DNA of 64,000 bases from Bolinopsis microptera (lineage: Eukaryota > Ctenophora > Tentaculata > Lobata > Bolinopsidae): NCBI RefSeq assembly GCF_026151205.1, contig NC_087080.1, positions 13,277,337 to 13,341,336 of the forward strand, read 5' to 3'. A model generated the notes under the pieces. The model had not been told where the DNA came from, ran no database searches, and worked only from the letters and a program-made list of their open reading frames with translations. Positions 15,001 to 25,247 of this stretch are shown one piece after another (the stretch's first letter is position 1; each line of letters begins with the position of its first letter). A program made the position numbers and the translations under genes.

Positions 15001-16587
15001 TGAGGGATGTCTCATTCGGCTGATATAGGGCTACATCTGATTAGACTAACTTTAAAGTATGTGTTAATAGAGAGAGAGACTGGTCTCAAGAGGTATAATT
15101 ACACATTATTATTGTGTTATATCCCAAAACAATAGCTACAAATGTGTACTGTGTAACCAATAATAATTCATATTGATTCCCTGGACCCTGAATAATATCC
15201 ACCAATATGTCCACCCTTATCATAATATTATGTATCATCATATTATGTAACCTAAACAAAGTTTGAGCCCTATTAATATACTGTCGGTGTAAAAGGTGAC
15301 AAAAGGTGAAAAAAGGTGTCTTACCTCAATGGCTTGGTTTGTGCTGGCGTTCTTCTCATCCATGAACTTCTTGCGTTTGTTAAAGTGTTCGGGAAGGAAA
15401 TGCTCGCTGTCTTTCATCAGCTCGCGTGCAACATCTGGCTTCGTAAAACCGAAGAACTCGGGACCTGACCACCTCTTGTTGGTGTTCACATCTAACAGGT
15501 CCAGGATTTTGTTGGCTGCTGCGCTCGCTGAAGATTCTATCACCTGAACAATTGTGGAGGTAGACAACACGCCGATAAAATCTGTCATTAAAAAGAATCT
15601 GATTATAACTTTTTATTATTATAGTGATGGCCGACTTTGATATGTATCGAATTATCGTTATACGGTGGGTGAGTGATTTGATACTGTACAAATTAATGGC
15701 GGTGGATAATGATAATAACTATAATTACCAACAAGGTGTTCTATTATTCCAGAGAAATTTATCCGCAACTTGGTATAACTTGGTATGTATAACTAAACAA
15801 GTGCACTGGCGGAGGGATCGGGATACGTTTGAAGTTATAATCATGTCACAGAACAGCCATATTTTAAAGATTGTCTTGATTTACAATCACTAGACATCCA
15901 TCAAGAAACTGGCTGCAATGTCCGGCTGCAGAGCAGCTGCCATCTTATTTTTAAAGAGCTGTGTTTTGTTTAACACGGTGTTTGGAGTTCAGTTCCAGAT
16001 ATTGAGGCGTGACAGGACAGCTGCAGGAGAGCAGGTAATGTATTGACACATTTTCAAATTGCAGCTCCCGTCTTCAATATTCGCTTTCTATTTGATTGAC
16101 TGCAAAGTATCGGCTAGTTATAGCTTATTGGTCGGCGCGATTGCCGCTAATCGTGCGCCGCCACTGCGCAAACTGTGCGGCGCCACAAAGCTTACCCCGT
16201 TAATTCCTCTGATAATAGCACTTTAATATCCCTTCAACAATATCGGAAATTCTATTTAACCTGTGTCGAGAAGCCGTGCTGTAAACGGCTAGATCCAAAC
16301 GCTAACATATATATCATATTGTGAAATTTGAGAACAGTCCCCCTGAGACGATCGTGAGACTAAATATACCCCATATCTCTACTGTTCAAGGCGGGGGATG
16401 GTATCCAACTTATCCCACCTATCATATAACCAGTTAGTATTTTAGAGGCAGGTCAAGTGGAGGTGAAACAACATTGAGTGTGAAGTGTGGTGGAAGCTGG
16501 GCTCGGCTGCCGACTCAAGTGTTAACTTGAGTAGGCGGAGACTGGAGAGAGAGAGTATGACTGTATCTGTAGGCGGAGACTGGACAC

Positions 16588-16619
<32 letters not shown>

Positions 16620-17681
16620 AAAGAGAGAGTTGTATCAGTGCTCTCCGGAGAGTGTCACGCCCTTTTAATCACGTGATTCCCGGCTAGCAAGTAAAAACAT
16701 GTGTACCACTCCAGTGTGATATGTGTAGAGGGCAGGTTCAGGTGTGACGTCATATTCGCCCCCACAAGGTGTAGGGGGTAACCAGAATGTGAGGAAGAGT
16801 GGTGGGAGAGGGTGGCAGAAGGTGGTTGGGAAAGGTGTGAGTTTCATATTGAGTTTTATAAAGTCAAGTGGAAAACTTGAGGAAGTTTCCTGTGTAATAC
16901 GTTGGAAGGTGCACTTGTGATTTGCGTTATAAAGCGGTTGAAAAAGGGTCAAACAGTCTAGCTGGCAACCTCTGTCTGGGATACACCATAGACGCTTAAA
17001 ATTCAGATTGAACATCAAAGTAAACATTTGTGGAGCTTTATCTTGGTTAAGAGTTCATGATCTTGGGTTTGCTTGTTTTAAACGACTTTTAACTTTGCAC
17101 TGTACCAAGGTCCAAGCTACGATATGGTATTAAGATACTATAAAAGTATAAGCCTTGCCATGTCCGTGTATCTGGTATTAAAAACAGCAGACGCACACGA
17201 TTAATAATTCAGCAGTGATCTCAGGAAACGCGTACACAACATCAAACACATTTGTAATCCAGAACTACTACTCACATCGACAATCAGGCCAGTTTTAGGG
17301 TGGGTGGCGGTACACTTGAAGCGGGGTGCGATGACGTTATCCAGCCGGACAACCCGGCAGTCTATCCCGGACTTTGTTCCGTCCGGGAAGGTAACAGGGC
17401 GTTTTGAGTGGAATCCCGGCTGGTAACGGTAGTGTTTACCCGTCCTTTCAAAATGCCACCTGAGGAATAGGGAATTGTAGAATAGATTGTAGTTTTGTAC
17501 TTTAGTATTGTAGTTCTGATGTGATCAATTACACATTTGAAATAACAATTGAAGAATGATTAAAATAAATAATCTCTAACCAGCTCATCTGTTTGGACAT
17601 TTCCTCGTTGATCTCTCCGAGGCTAATAACGCTAACTCTTCCCACGATTCCATTGCTCAGTCTATAGTGCTTACGGGACAT
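12..17681 (-). CDS. Tandem FYRN-FYRC domain protein, TBRG1/MLL-type FYR modules (3' end off window)
   Basis: Sixteen exons, all phase-compatible with GT-AG borders: 17681-17581, 17459-17276, 15543-15325, 12268-12084, 11936-11838, 11583-11496, 11287-11174, 10033-9935, 9755-9590, 7532-7414, 6509-6396, 6207-6116, 5387-5288, 3595-3478, 3201-3086, 223-12; the last ends at a GTGAGT donor, so the gene continues left. At least 708 residues. Module 1: SLGEI (res. 20-24), YQPGFHSKR (46-54), then PEFFGF (123-128). Module 2: LQPGYR (307-312) and PDFFGL (376-381). These match the FYRN then FYRC pattern of TBRG1 and MLL/KMT2 proteins, which are nuclear and chromatin-linked. Residues about 400-527 are Ser/Asn/Pro-rich, about 528-640 look helical, and C641-x2-C644-x6-C651-x2-C654 looks zinc-binding. 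The start Met lies only about 15 residues before FYRN and has an in-frame stop upstream. The FYR assignment is strong; the protein's role is inferred only from the domain. Confidence 0.85.
295..660. repeat. 33-bp minisatellite in intron 15 of the FYR gene
   Basis: About ten to eleven head-to-tail copies of a 33-bp unit beginning GGACAAGTAGTTACTACTAG. They vary slightly (GGAGAA for GGACAA, one extra G, one 7-bp insertion near the right end). There are no unique spacers, so it is a plain tandem repeat. Confidence 0.95.
661..3085. other. Rest of intron 15 of the FYR gene, non-coding
   Basis: No coding exon seen. Two near-identical E-box palindromes, TATCACGTGATT at 2415 and 2466, each sit in a similar sequence context 51 bp apart. 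Near 3010-3085 there is a short GACAGACG(C/T)GACG repeat. Small ORFs here (for example 1080-1334) have no recognisable protein character. Confidence 0.6.
3596..5287. repeat. Intron 13 with AT-only low-complexity patches
   Basis: Stretches near 4310-4395 and 4480-4610 are almost pure A/T (TAATATATAA types), and a GAGCGAGAC/GACGAACGAGAC patch lies near 4885-4935. A GTGTTGAGGCACTT unit is repeated three times near 3840-3880. No exon seen. The 172-codon minus-strand reading frame at 4176-4694 is an artefact of AT richness (Tyr/Ile-rich, no domain). Confidence 0.7.
5388..6115. other. Intron 12 of the FYR gene, nothing recognised
   Basis: AT-rich intronic sequence between exons 13 and 12. No repeat family, RNA gene or coding segment was recognised. 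Confidence 0.6.
6510..7413. other. Intron 10 of the FYR gene, nothing recognised
   Basis: The overlapping 69- and 70-codon frames on the two strands at 6698-7019 shadow one another and show no domain. No repeat was recognised. Confidence 0.55.
8140..9475. repeat. Three diverged copies of a dispersed repeat in intron 9
   Basis: Copies near 8145-8300, 8420-8570 and 9322-9475 share the order: GTTATGGATAATTT (or relic), a Leu-rich-looking TTTAGARGT tract, then CATTAAAACTATTAA, then AAGCGAYT-AGAA and AAATAAAAACGGGARATAAA. The first and third are the closest pair; the middle copy has lost its 3' half. This looks like an old non-autonomous element. The rest of intron 9 (7533-9589) has no exon. Confidence 0.65.
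10034..11173. other. Intron 7 of the FYR gene, nothing recognised
   Basis: AT-rich and non-coding. The 64- and 71-codon minus-strand frames at 10243-10634 show no domain and are not flanked by convincing splice sites. Confidence 0.55.
12264..12392. repeat. 67-bp tandem duplication carrying the exon-4 splice acceptor of the FYR gene
   Basis: AGCTCTG...GGGGTTGTTAGAATGGTACGTGG...GAGACAATATATTATATCT occurs at 12265 and again at 12332. On the minus strand each copy supplies a pyrimidine tract and a (C)AG before AGCTGGA. The inner copy is the acceptor used for exon 4 (AG at 12270-12269). The copies differ by a G homopolymer (12 versus 5). The period of 67 is not a multiple of 3, so use of the outer AG would shift the frame. 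Confidence 0.85.
12491..14523. mobile_element. TTAA-flanked inverted-repeat element (Kolobok- or piggyBac-like, non-autonomous) in intron 3
   Basis: Ends are inverted: TTAA-AGGACCAGTTAACTGAAAAA at 12491 and its complement ending CCT-TTAA at 14523. Homology between the ends continues inward for roughly 170 bp, including TGACGTCATAAAGTCCCTC near 12633 and its complement near 14355. TTAA on both sides is read as the target-site duplication. A purine-rich terminus after TTAA resembles Kolobok more than piggyBac. The 2025-bp interior has no transposase frame; its core is built of three diverged tandem units (separate entry). Confidence 0.85.
12722..13200. repeat. Three diverged ~165-bp tandem units inside the TTAA element
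   Basis: A segment of type ATAACT(C)GAAAAAGTAAG, then a TT(T)AGG-CAT-TGTTG-T block, then a TCxTATATAAACATG block, recurs near 12726, 12900 and 13050. Each is followed by a less conserved half containing a TGCACAAT/TTTTGCATCC-type stretch and a CCCAT/CCACGCCC block. Spacing is about 150-175 bp. Confidence 0.65.
14524..15324. other. Left part of intron 3 of the FYR gene, nothing recognised
   Basis: AT-rich non-coding DNA between the TTAA element and exon 3. No repeat family or exon was recognised. Confidence 0.55.
15544..17275. other. Intron 2 of the FYR gene with GA microsatellite, GC-rich patch and E-box
   Basis: There is a GC-rich segment with GCGCGATTGCCGC and GTGCGGCGCC near 16132-16190, a (GA)n tract around 16585-16615, and the palindrome AATCACGTGATT at 16667-16678. 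Together these could be an intronic regulatory element or alternative promoter, but no transcript evidence is available. No exon seen. Confidence 0.5.
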
Positions 17682-20600
17682 AGGCAGCTCTCTTCTTCAC
17701 CCGTAGCCTGCGGAGATTTGGGTTATTAGTCAATCAATTAATTAATGAGATAATCAGTTAATTAGTTAGATAATGAGTCTACAGGCCAACTCTCCAGTGC
17801 AGTACAGGAGGGGTTTAGACTTTACAGGTTAACGTCCATATCAGCTAAGAATGTTTACAGTTTTACAGTCAGATACACGTGAGGGATTGAAGCAGTCATG
17901 TAGCCTGATTGATTTGGCAAAAACTAAAATGTTCGGATATAATCACTTCACCGTGAACAAGTCCAGAACAAGAGTTAACATGTCCAATTTGATTCGGAGT
18001 ACTTACAGACAAGGATACTTTAACGAACCGACAAAGTGATAAGGATACGAATAATGAGTGAAGGATGGCAAAGGACGCTCATTTTCTTGAAACTTAAATC
18101 TGAGGCGCCGGAAAAAAGTGTCGCAGTGTATTTTACTGGGTTAATGGACCATGTTGGATAACAGAGCAAACAGTAGTCAGTGTTTAGGAAATGGCTATGA
18201 CAAAGAGTCGCAATAAACGGTTAAAGGCTTTCTTATTTATAAAGAAAACTTACTACAGTGCAGTGCTAGCTCGTACGGTAGGAGGACAAGCTTGGAGAAT
18301 CTGTTGATCTAATGTTGAAGCTCAATGGTAGAGTAAGCATTCATAGGAAATGCAGTTTAGCGATACAAGACATACAACTACAGACCATGAAGATATTTCT
18401 ATTTAATAAGCAGCGGACCATGTCCATTGACTACTTATTACAATTGCCTCTATGGTTAACATATCTTGGACTAAAACCAGTGTTCCTACGTCGTATCGCA
18501 ATCAACAGAGAATAGAAGGATATATGCCTTATCCATTGTTGAGTTTATGACTAATTTAGACCAGGGATTTTAAGAATGCAAAGAGGAGGGGGAAAATAGT
18601 TTCACTGCATACTTACGATTTAAAAGATATTACTCCAATTGAATCCAACACGTACACGCACGGGGATAATATAGAGAAAAATTACAAGGTTGATCATTCA
18701 GCTGTGATTCAGCAGGGTATAAAATCTATAAGATCCTAATTTTTGATCGGAACTAGAGAAAACGACCAACCCAAGAAGCACGATCTCCGAGTATTTGACC
18801 GTCTAACTGGAGAAAAGATAGGGTGAGGCTAGAAAAGAGGGCAGCTTATTTAAAGGAGTTAAGTGTGTTAGTTGGCAGAGCTGGGTTTGCAGCGTGTTTC
18901 TCCCTCCAGAACCCACTTTGATATAACCCACAATATGTTAGACATCTCTGCTAATCACAGGACTGGCATTGTCTGCACTCTGCAGCCGGCATTGTTTATT
19001 TGCAAGTCCTTTACTTCTACCTTTTGTAATAGTCGCTCACACAACCGTGCGGCTGGGTTTCAAATGGCTGATTTTTGGCATGTATGCAGGATTTGCGTTT
19101 CTTTAAATGAGGCTCTCAAAGGAGGGGTAATTGAAGGGGTTGCACGTAGCTGAAACGAGTAGCATGCAAGTGGATAAGTCAACCACGAGCCGATTATCTG
19201 TATTACTTGGCAAAGTTCCATCACCACAGTTATTTCAAATGATGAGGAAACTAAAGCAGTGTGTCCACACGCAGTGTTGGAGAATCATTACCAGGGGCAG
19301 GGTCCAAAACAATGTAGTTCATTACCCTTGTTTCAATGGAAATGTCCTTCACAAAGGATAAAGATATGCATCACATCTGCAGAATAACAAATGATACGTA
19401 TAATTAGAAAACAACGTGACGTTGTCTACAAAATCACTTAAATAGATCTGTGATCAGCTAAGTGAATACACTGTCAAGTTACCATTCCTGGAACCAATAA
19501 TTACTTACTAAGTCAACTGATCACCGTCACAACAACAACACTGGTTTTTACTCAAAAGATTACAAAGACAATGATTCGACCAAAATCCAGAAATCTGTAA
19601 AATCTTTAATCGGGGGGCATGACAAACGTATCGAATAAATTCTTTGATGGCCCACTGTAATTTATTGTGCGTAATGAAGGGCAGACTGGAAATCTCCCCC
19701 TGACAAAGAAATATTATCCAGGCACTATCATGGTATCGATACTTAATCTATATAATCTTATTGGGGCTTTACACCAGTGAAGTCTATTAACATTAAGACT
19801 TGATTTCAAGACTTGCAAATAACATACTTGCAGTAGGGGGCACCAGTTAATCAGTGAGTCGTGATAATTTGCACTAATAAACATTTTTAGGGTCGAGGTG
19901 TGCGTGATCTAGCTCTATACATTGCAAACCTTTGATTATTTCACGTTTATAGAGAAAGAAGTGCCACAGAGCAGTTACTACAATGTCGTTCCTCAGAACT
20001 ATAAGTGAGAGCTGTCTCCGAAAGAGAGAGAGAGCGAGGGAGAGAGAGAGAGAGGGGGGCGAATGTCACAAAACAAAAAGGATATATGGTTGAGTCAATG
20101 CAATAGCGTGCGACGAATAAGTTCAGCAGATCAAATAAAATATATTACGAATTATCCGGGGGTGGTACACGGTTCAGGCAACATGAGTGGTGACCAGGGC
20201 AAAGACTAGTGATCCCAACCTATATATAATATATCATGTGTGGTATTATATATAAGATAAATTTTACAATTAAAGTTTCTAGAGCTGAGAGTGCGGGTCA
20301 GGGAGCAGGTGTCCGTATGACTAGTCACTAGCACCCAATATAGGGATATTGATGACAAAAGTCCAATAATCACTTAACGACGAGGGACCTTTCAGGCCAG
20401 CTGAGGTGGTATGATGTTTTTTGAAGTACTACTATTGTAAAAATGGAGGCTCCGAATCCTCGAAACACGATATTTATGTTAGTCGAATTATATAGTTTAT
20501 TGTTGGGTGGTTGGCGCGCTTAGCAGGCTAATGCAAGGGAGATGCTGGCAGAGGAAGTGAGGTTGTTGTACTGTGATAATATGAACATAATACTAAACTG

Positions 20601-23600
20601 TGATTATCTACAATTCATCAAGTCAGTGTCGTGAGTCTTACTGAGGAGCAGGGGCACATCAAAACATGTGCGCAATTCTCAGTTCATCTTGATACGGGCG
20701 CTATAATAGGTTCAGCGCACTATAAGTTATAGCCCTACACTACGTGCTATAACCCTATGCGTATTCTCACGCATATTCTTGTAACTCACCACTCACCAGG
20801 CATCAAGAGCCACGTGCCTGACACCAAACAATATATTTCTAACTGCAAGAAAGAGAGACCAAAAAAACCACGACAATCAACAAAAACTAAAAAAGCGATT
20901 AAAGCGACTGAGGGAGGGCTCCACTATATTGTATTTTTTAGCTAAAGTTTATATATCATCACTCAATAAGTGGTAGCGGCAGGGCTCACGTTACGAGTAG
21001 GATCTATATATAAAGTTCCTGCCGAGGTCTGAATTGATTTAGTGAACATATTATATTTTATATAATACACCGATGTTCAGCTGGGGAGGCAAGTCGTTAG
21101 CCGCGCGCTGCGAGAGGGGGGTTAGAACTATACTGCAACCTCTCTCTCCTGGTTCGCAACACCTGGCGTACGCGCTGTTCACTAGTCTCCCCCACTGCGG
21201 GTCGGTGCGCTGGTTCGAGCATATAATAATATCCTGGTGGTGCTATTTGTATAGCGACAGTGCACCAGGTCATAGCGCGCTGCGGCAGCGCCCAGTTAGT
21301 AACTTAAGCTAGTGAGTTAGGATCTCTTACAATGGATTGCTCTCAGCTCACCCGCTGTGTGCGCACCAGGCCCAACAGGGCCTATCATTCTGCAGTCCTA
21401 ATTGCTGTTGTAGTATGCCTTAGAATTTCGATTAATCGCCTGCGGCCTGGTTGCTATCCATGGTTGCCACCACCATTACCCCACGGGAATTTCGTTACCA
21501 TCAGCCGAAATTCGGTTCCATTAAACGGCTAAAGATGTGTTGGGATAATTCTGATTACTACTCAGGTAGCTAACGAAATACGGTGAACTATACTTTTAAG
21601 AGGGGCCTGATCATTAACACCCTAACTCTATTACCTGCTATGCGCATATATGATATAGTACACATACTTAGTTCGTTTATAATAAGGTAACTATTGTAAC
21701 AGTACTACTCCTTAACTTGTTTATGATAAATGCTATTACTGTTACAGCAAACCAATTACCAAGCAGACAAATGACCACCCCTCTGCTGGATAATGGTATG
21801 GAACGCAATAATGCATGCCCCCTACAAAATAATTCCGACTAAGGACCAGCTAGTTATCGGGTGACCCTGTTGAAACATTTTTGAGGGTCGAAGAAGGGGA
21901 TGATCGCTGATCAGGTGGCGTTTTTCTCATAAATCCATTAAATATCTCTCGGACCACCGCATTTTTGTCCGTTCTCAAATGCCAAATCTGATGTTGTAGA
22001 TTACTTGAACCTTAGTAAGAATAGTGTAGTATGCACAGTTCCTAGATGGACAATGCTAGTGGTTTCATAACAGTGTGATGGAAGCAGATGTTGCAAAACG
22101 TGGCGAGGAGGCGGGATATAGCACTTAGCACAATGGTCAAGTGTTTTGTACAGTGCAGGGGATCTCTCGACTGGCAGAGTTCGTAAAAAATACATGGAAA
22201 AAAATACAAAAGTCAACATAATATGATTCCATTTATCTGTAAAATCCGCTGAATCACGAACGTTTGCCATCAGAGTTCAGACATATCGGTCACTTATATC
22301 GTCTAATTGCCATGCTCAAGACAATAATACAAACACACATACTAGAAACATAACTTACGGACGAAACTTACTGGGAAGTTATTCAGGACATTTGTCTTCG
22401 AGGAAGGATGGAGGACATTTTAGGTGCTGAGCGCCATGCTAGGGAGAGATAATTAGTTAATAAGTTAATTGGTCATTAAAATTGCGAGGTTTCATTGTCA
22501 ACGAACATTAGTGTTTTTTTTTCGAGGAAACAATTTTCTGTTGCAACACAATGAATAATGATCAATTGCAATGGTGACATAGTATATTAATGAGAATTAA
22601 GATGTATGCAAGATTAAGTTGACAAGAAAACGATCATGTTCCTATCAGCAAAAACAAAATAATGAAATTGTAATGTTAAAACAATTATAAACAGCAGATG
22701 CTTCAATCACCGTCTAAATTTGAGAGTATCACCTGTTGTAAGGTTACACTTGAAACTTAACGTTTCGAAAATAAACAAATTCCGTATCCACTTCTCGCGA
22801 TCAAATGAATTAAACCAAACTTTTAAGTGCACGAATTTTTCAGAAGAAATATGAAGATATCATGACTGGCGTGGATATTGGATAAAAATGCTCGACTAAC
22901 CACAAAGCTAACATAATATTAGTTCCAGGTTCCTATATCAGAGTATTGGGGGAGATTTAGGAGGTTAATTCATCAAATGTCTGGGATATCAATTAACAGC
23001 AAACTATAGGCAGGATTTGGTAAAATGGTATCGGAAATTCAGTTCCTTAACTTATTATAGGCTTCATCAAATTTATGATTGACTAAGCCATCAACAAATA
23101 TTATTATGAACGGATAAAATTCAATGATTAAACAATCAGCGGGTTATCTAAATTGACGTAAACGTCTCGCCAGCTCTATATAAAAATAACAGCTTACTGC
23201 ATGACTTAACAGATAGGTAACCATAAGATGTTAAAACAAATAACATCTCACTCGAAGGATTACACAAGAGATGAAAATACACGTGTCACAACGTTACGAA
23301 GATAAACCTAAAATATTAACCAGGAAGTAACCCTGTATAATACACATATTTCAAGTGAGCGTACTAAGCAGGAAAAACCTATCCAGTATATATAAATATA
23401 TATATATTTACATGCACATATGTTCTGACTCGCATACCCTGGATGAATATATTATATTATATGTGTTTTTAATTTGTGAAGTGAGGCTAATAACTGGGTA
23501 AAGGGTCGTGATATCAAAGGGGTTGCCGATTTGTATGTGGGCATACTGTATGTTTACTTTCAGACGTAAAGGAGGGAGCGGGGAGGTTCACTTTCGTTAC

Positions 23601-24033
23601 TTCAGAGGGCATCTTTACCCTTACATATTGTTTATCTTTCATAAAATTGTGCTGCGCAAAGTTTTATTAGCTCCCCGCTGTTTTATCGTTCTATCTATAT
23701 ATTACAATTTTTGCTTTTAAAATGATAATTTGCGCGATTTCAAGTTTCAGGTTTCGAAAATTTACGTGGAAGTTTGAATTTTGACGAAATTTTGAAAATG
23801 TAGCATAGAATATTATAGTCCAAAACCAATTTCTTTAAAGAACACATTCGTCCCAGCCATTTCATGAATAAGTAAAAACAATGTATGGTTAGAAATTATT
23901 AATAATTTAATAATTAAAATCGAACTTGTTAAGCTCTAAAATTAAAACCTAAAAGTTATATCATTAACTTGAAGCTAAAAAATAATTACACGATGACATA
24001 ATATACATTTTTGTGTTTACCTTCTCGGCAGAT
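17682..24033. other. Intergenic / 5' region between the FYR gene and LEM-PARP, no protein gene seen
   Basis: No frame here resembles a known protein. A CpG-rich patch lies at about 21070-21310 (GCCGCGCGCTGCG, GTACGCGCTG, GCGCGCTGCGGCAGCGCC), and a GA-rich tract at 20020-20055. On the minus strand a strong donor, CCCA|GTAAGT, occurs at about 22372; the candidate exon upstream of it (about 22373-22440) contains ATG followed by five codons and a stop, so it could be a non-coding 5' exon of the FYR gene. Otherwise AT-rich. Confidence 0.4.
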
Positions 24034-24864
24034 TTAAAAATACAAGACGTAAACTAGTCGAAACAGACTGGGATCCTTTATGATGATCTGCTCGCAAAAC
24101 CCCTTCTCGTCACTCCTGTATCTGTTGTGGTGACCTGACACCACCAAAACTTTGAATACCAGCAAACAGTCCCGTCCATACTGAAAACTGAACTCTGGAT
24201 ACTCTGAAAAGTAGCACCCATCTCCAAACCTCCGTCCATGTTTAACAGGGTGGTTTGGATCGAGATTGTTCCTGATGATACTGGGAACATTGGTTAAAGC
24301 TGTGGCGTGGTAAGCAAATATTTCTTTGTGGTGTGTGTGATTATGAATCAGTCTGTTCTTTGAAGAGGTATAATTTGCCTCGATAAATAAGTTTTGAACT
24401 AGCCCGATCACTTTCACTCTCTTTAGTTTCGAGTATTTGTCATCTCGTGATCTCTTTTGACAGTGGCCATCAAACAGAGCTAGAGCGGTTCGTACACCGT
24501 CGTATTTCGTGTTTCCGATGTCTCTTAGGTCAACAGAATCAACATCAAATTTAGTCTCTCCAATTTTATCGATAAGATATTTCAAGTGCAACTCATCAAA
24601 ACTGTATAATTCCTTTGCCCGATCAACAGGTTTTGATCTGTCATCCTTTGTATCCATACAGATGCAATCATGACTCGGGTCAGTTTTCAACTTGGACTTC
24701 ACCCCCGATCCAGAAGATCGGACTTTGCTACTAAGGTTTAAGAGTTGCATCTCGTAAACTTTCCTGGTAGTACCAGTTATAGGTCCAGGTTGAGTGCCAT
24801 ATTCTCTTAGCTTCTCCCTTAGTTCACGGTCAGACAACTTATAAATATCTCCAGAGGTCAACAT
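24034..24864 (-). CDS. LEM-domain / PARP-catalytic fusion protein
   Basis: Single open frame of 276 codons. Residues 2-44 are a LEM domain: LSDRELREKLREYG, then GPITGTTRKVYE, the pattern of emerin, LAP2 and MAN1, which bind BAF/chromatin and often sit at the nuclear envelope. A basic linker (45-82) follows. Residues about 85-276 fit a PARP (ARTD) catalytic fold: VIGLVQNLFIEANY (152-165) as the helix before the domain, YHAT with H186, RRFGDGCYFS with Y218, and CEQIII with E258 at the position of the third triad residue, ending VYVLYF. It likely transfers ADP-ribose from NAD+. No transmembrane segment is seen. It lies 383 bp downstream of the INTS14 stop in the same orientation. The domain calls are strong; the pairing is unusual, and the target and location are inferred from LEM. 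Confidence 0.85.
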   Translation of the reverse strand: MLTSGDIYKLSDRELREKLREYGTQPGPITGTTRKVYEMQLLNLSSKVRSSGSGVKSKLKTDPSHDCICMDTKDDRSKPVDRAKELYSFDELHLKYLIDKIGETKFDVDSVDLRDIGNTKYDGVRTALALFDGHCQKRSRDDKYSKLKRVKVIGLVQNLFIEANYTSSKNRLIHNHTHHKEIFAYHATALTNVPSIIRNNLDPNHPVKHGRRFGDGCYFSEYPEFSFQYGRDCLLVFKVLVVSGHHNRYRSDEKGFCEQIIIKDPSLFRLVYVLYF

Positions 24865-25247
24865 CAGTCCTTATTATAAAGCTATAAGGTAATAAGTTAA
24901 GAAAATTAACACGCTCACGACAACAGAGAAAAACGTTGGGGAAACAAAGGAACCGTAATTTTTAAATGCCATTGGATGGCAAAAATTACTACGACAAATT
25001 TTTAAATCACAATAATCCACGTAATGCTAATGAAGAGAATTAAAGGCATAAAAGTTACATTAAATCAATATTCATGTGAATTGTGAAATATTATGTCGAA
25101 GATCAAAGATAAAAATGAAATGATATCACGGCTCAGGTATCCCAAGTTGGCCTTTCTTCCATGATAATATAAATTCGTCGGAATTTGGACAAATACAATA
25201 GAACTAGCTACTTTCCAAGTATTAACAATATTCAGTTCATCTAATTA

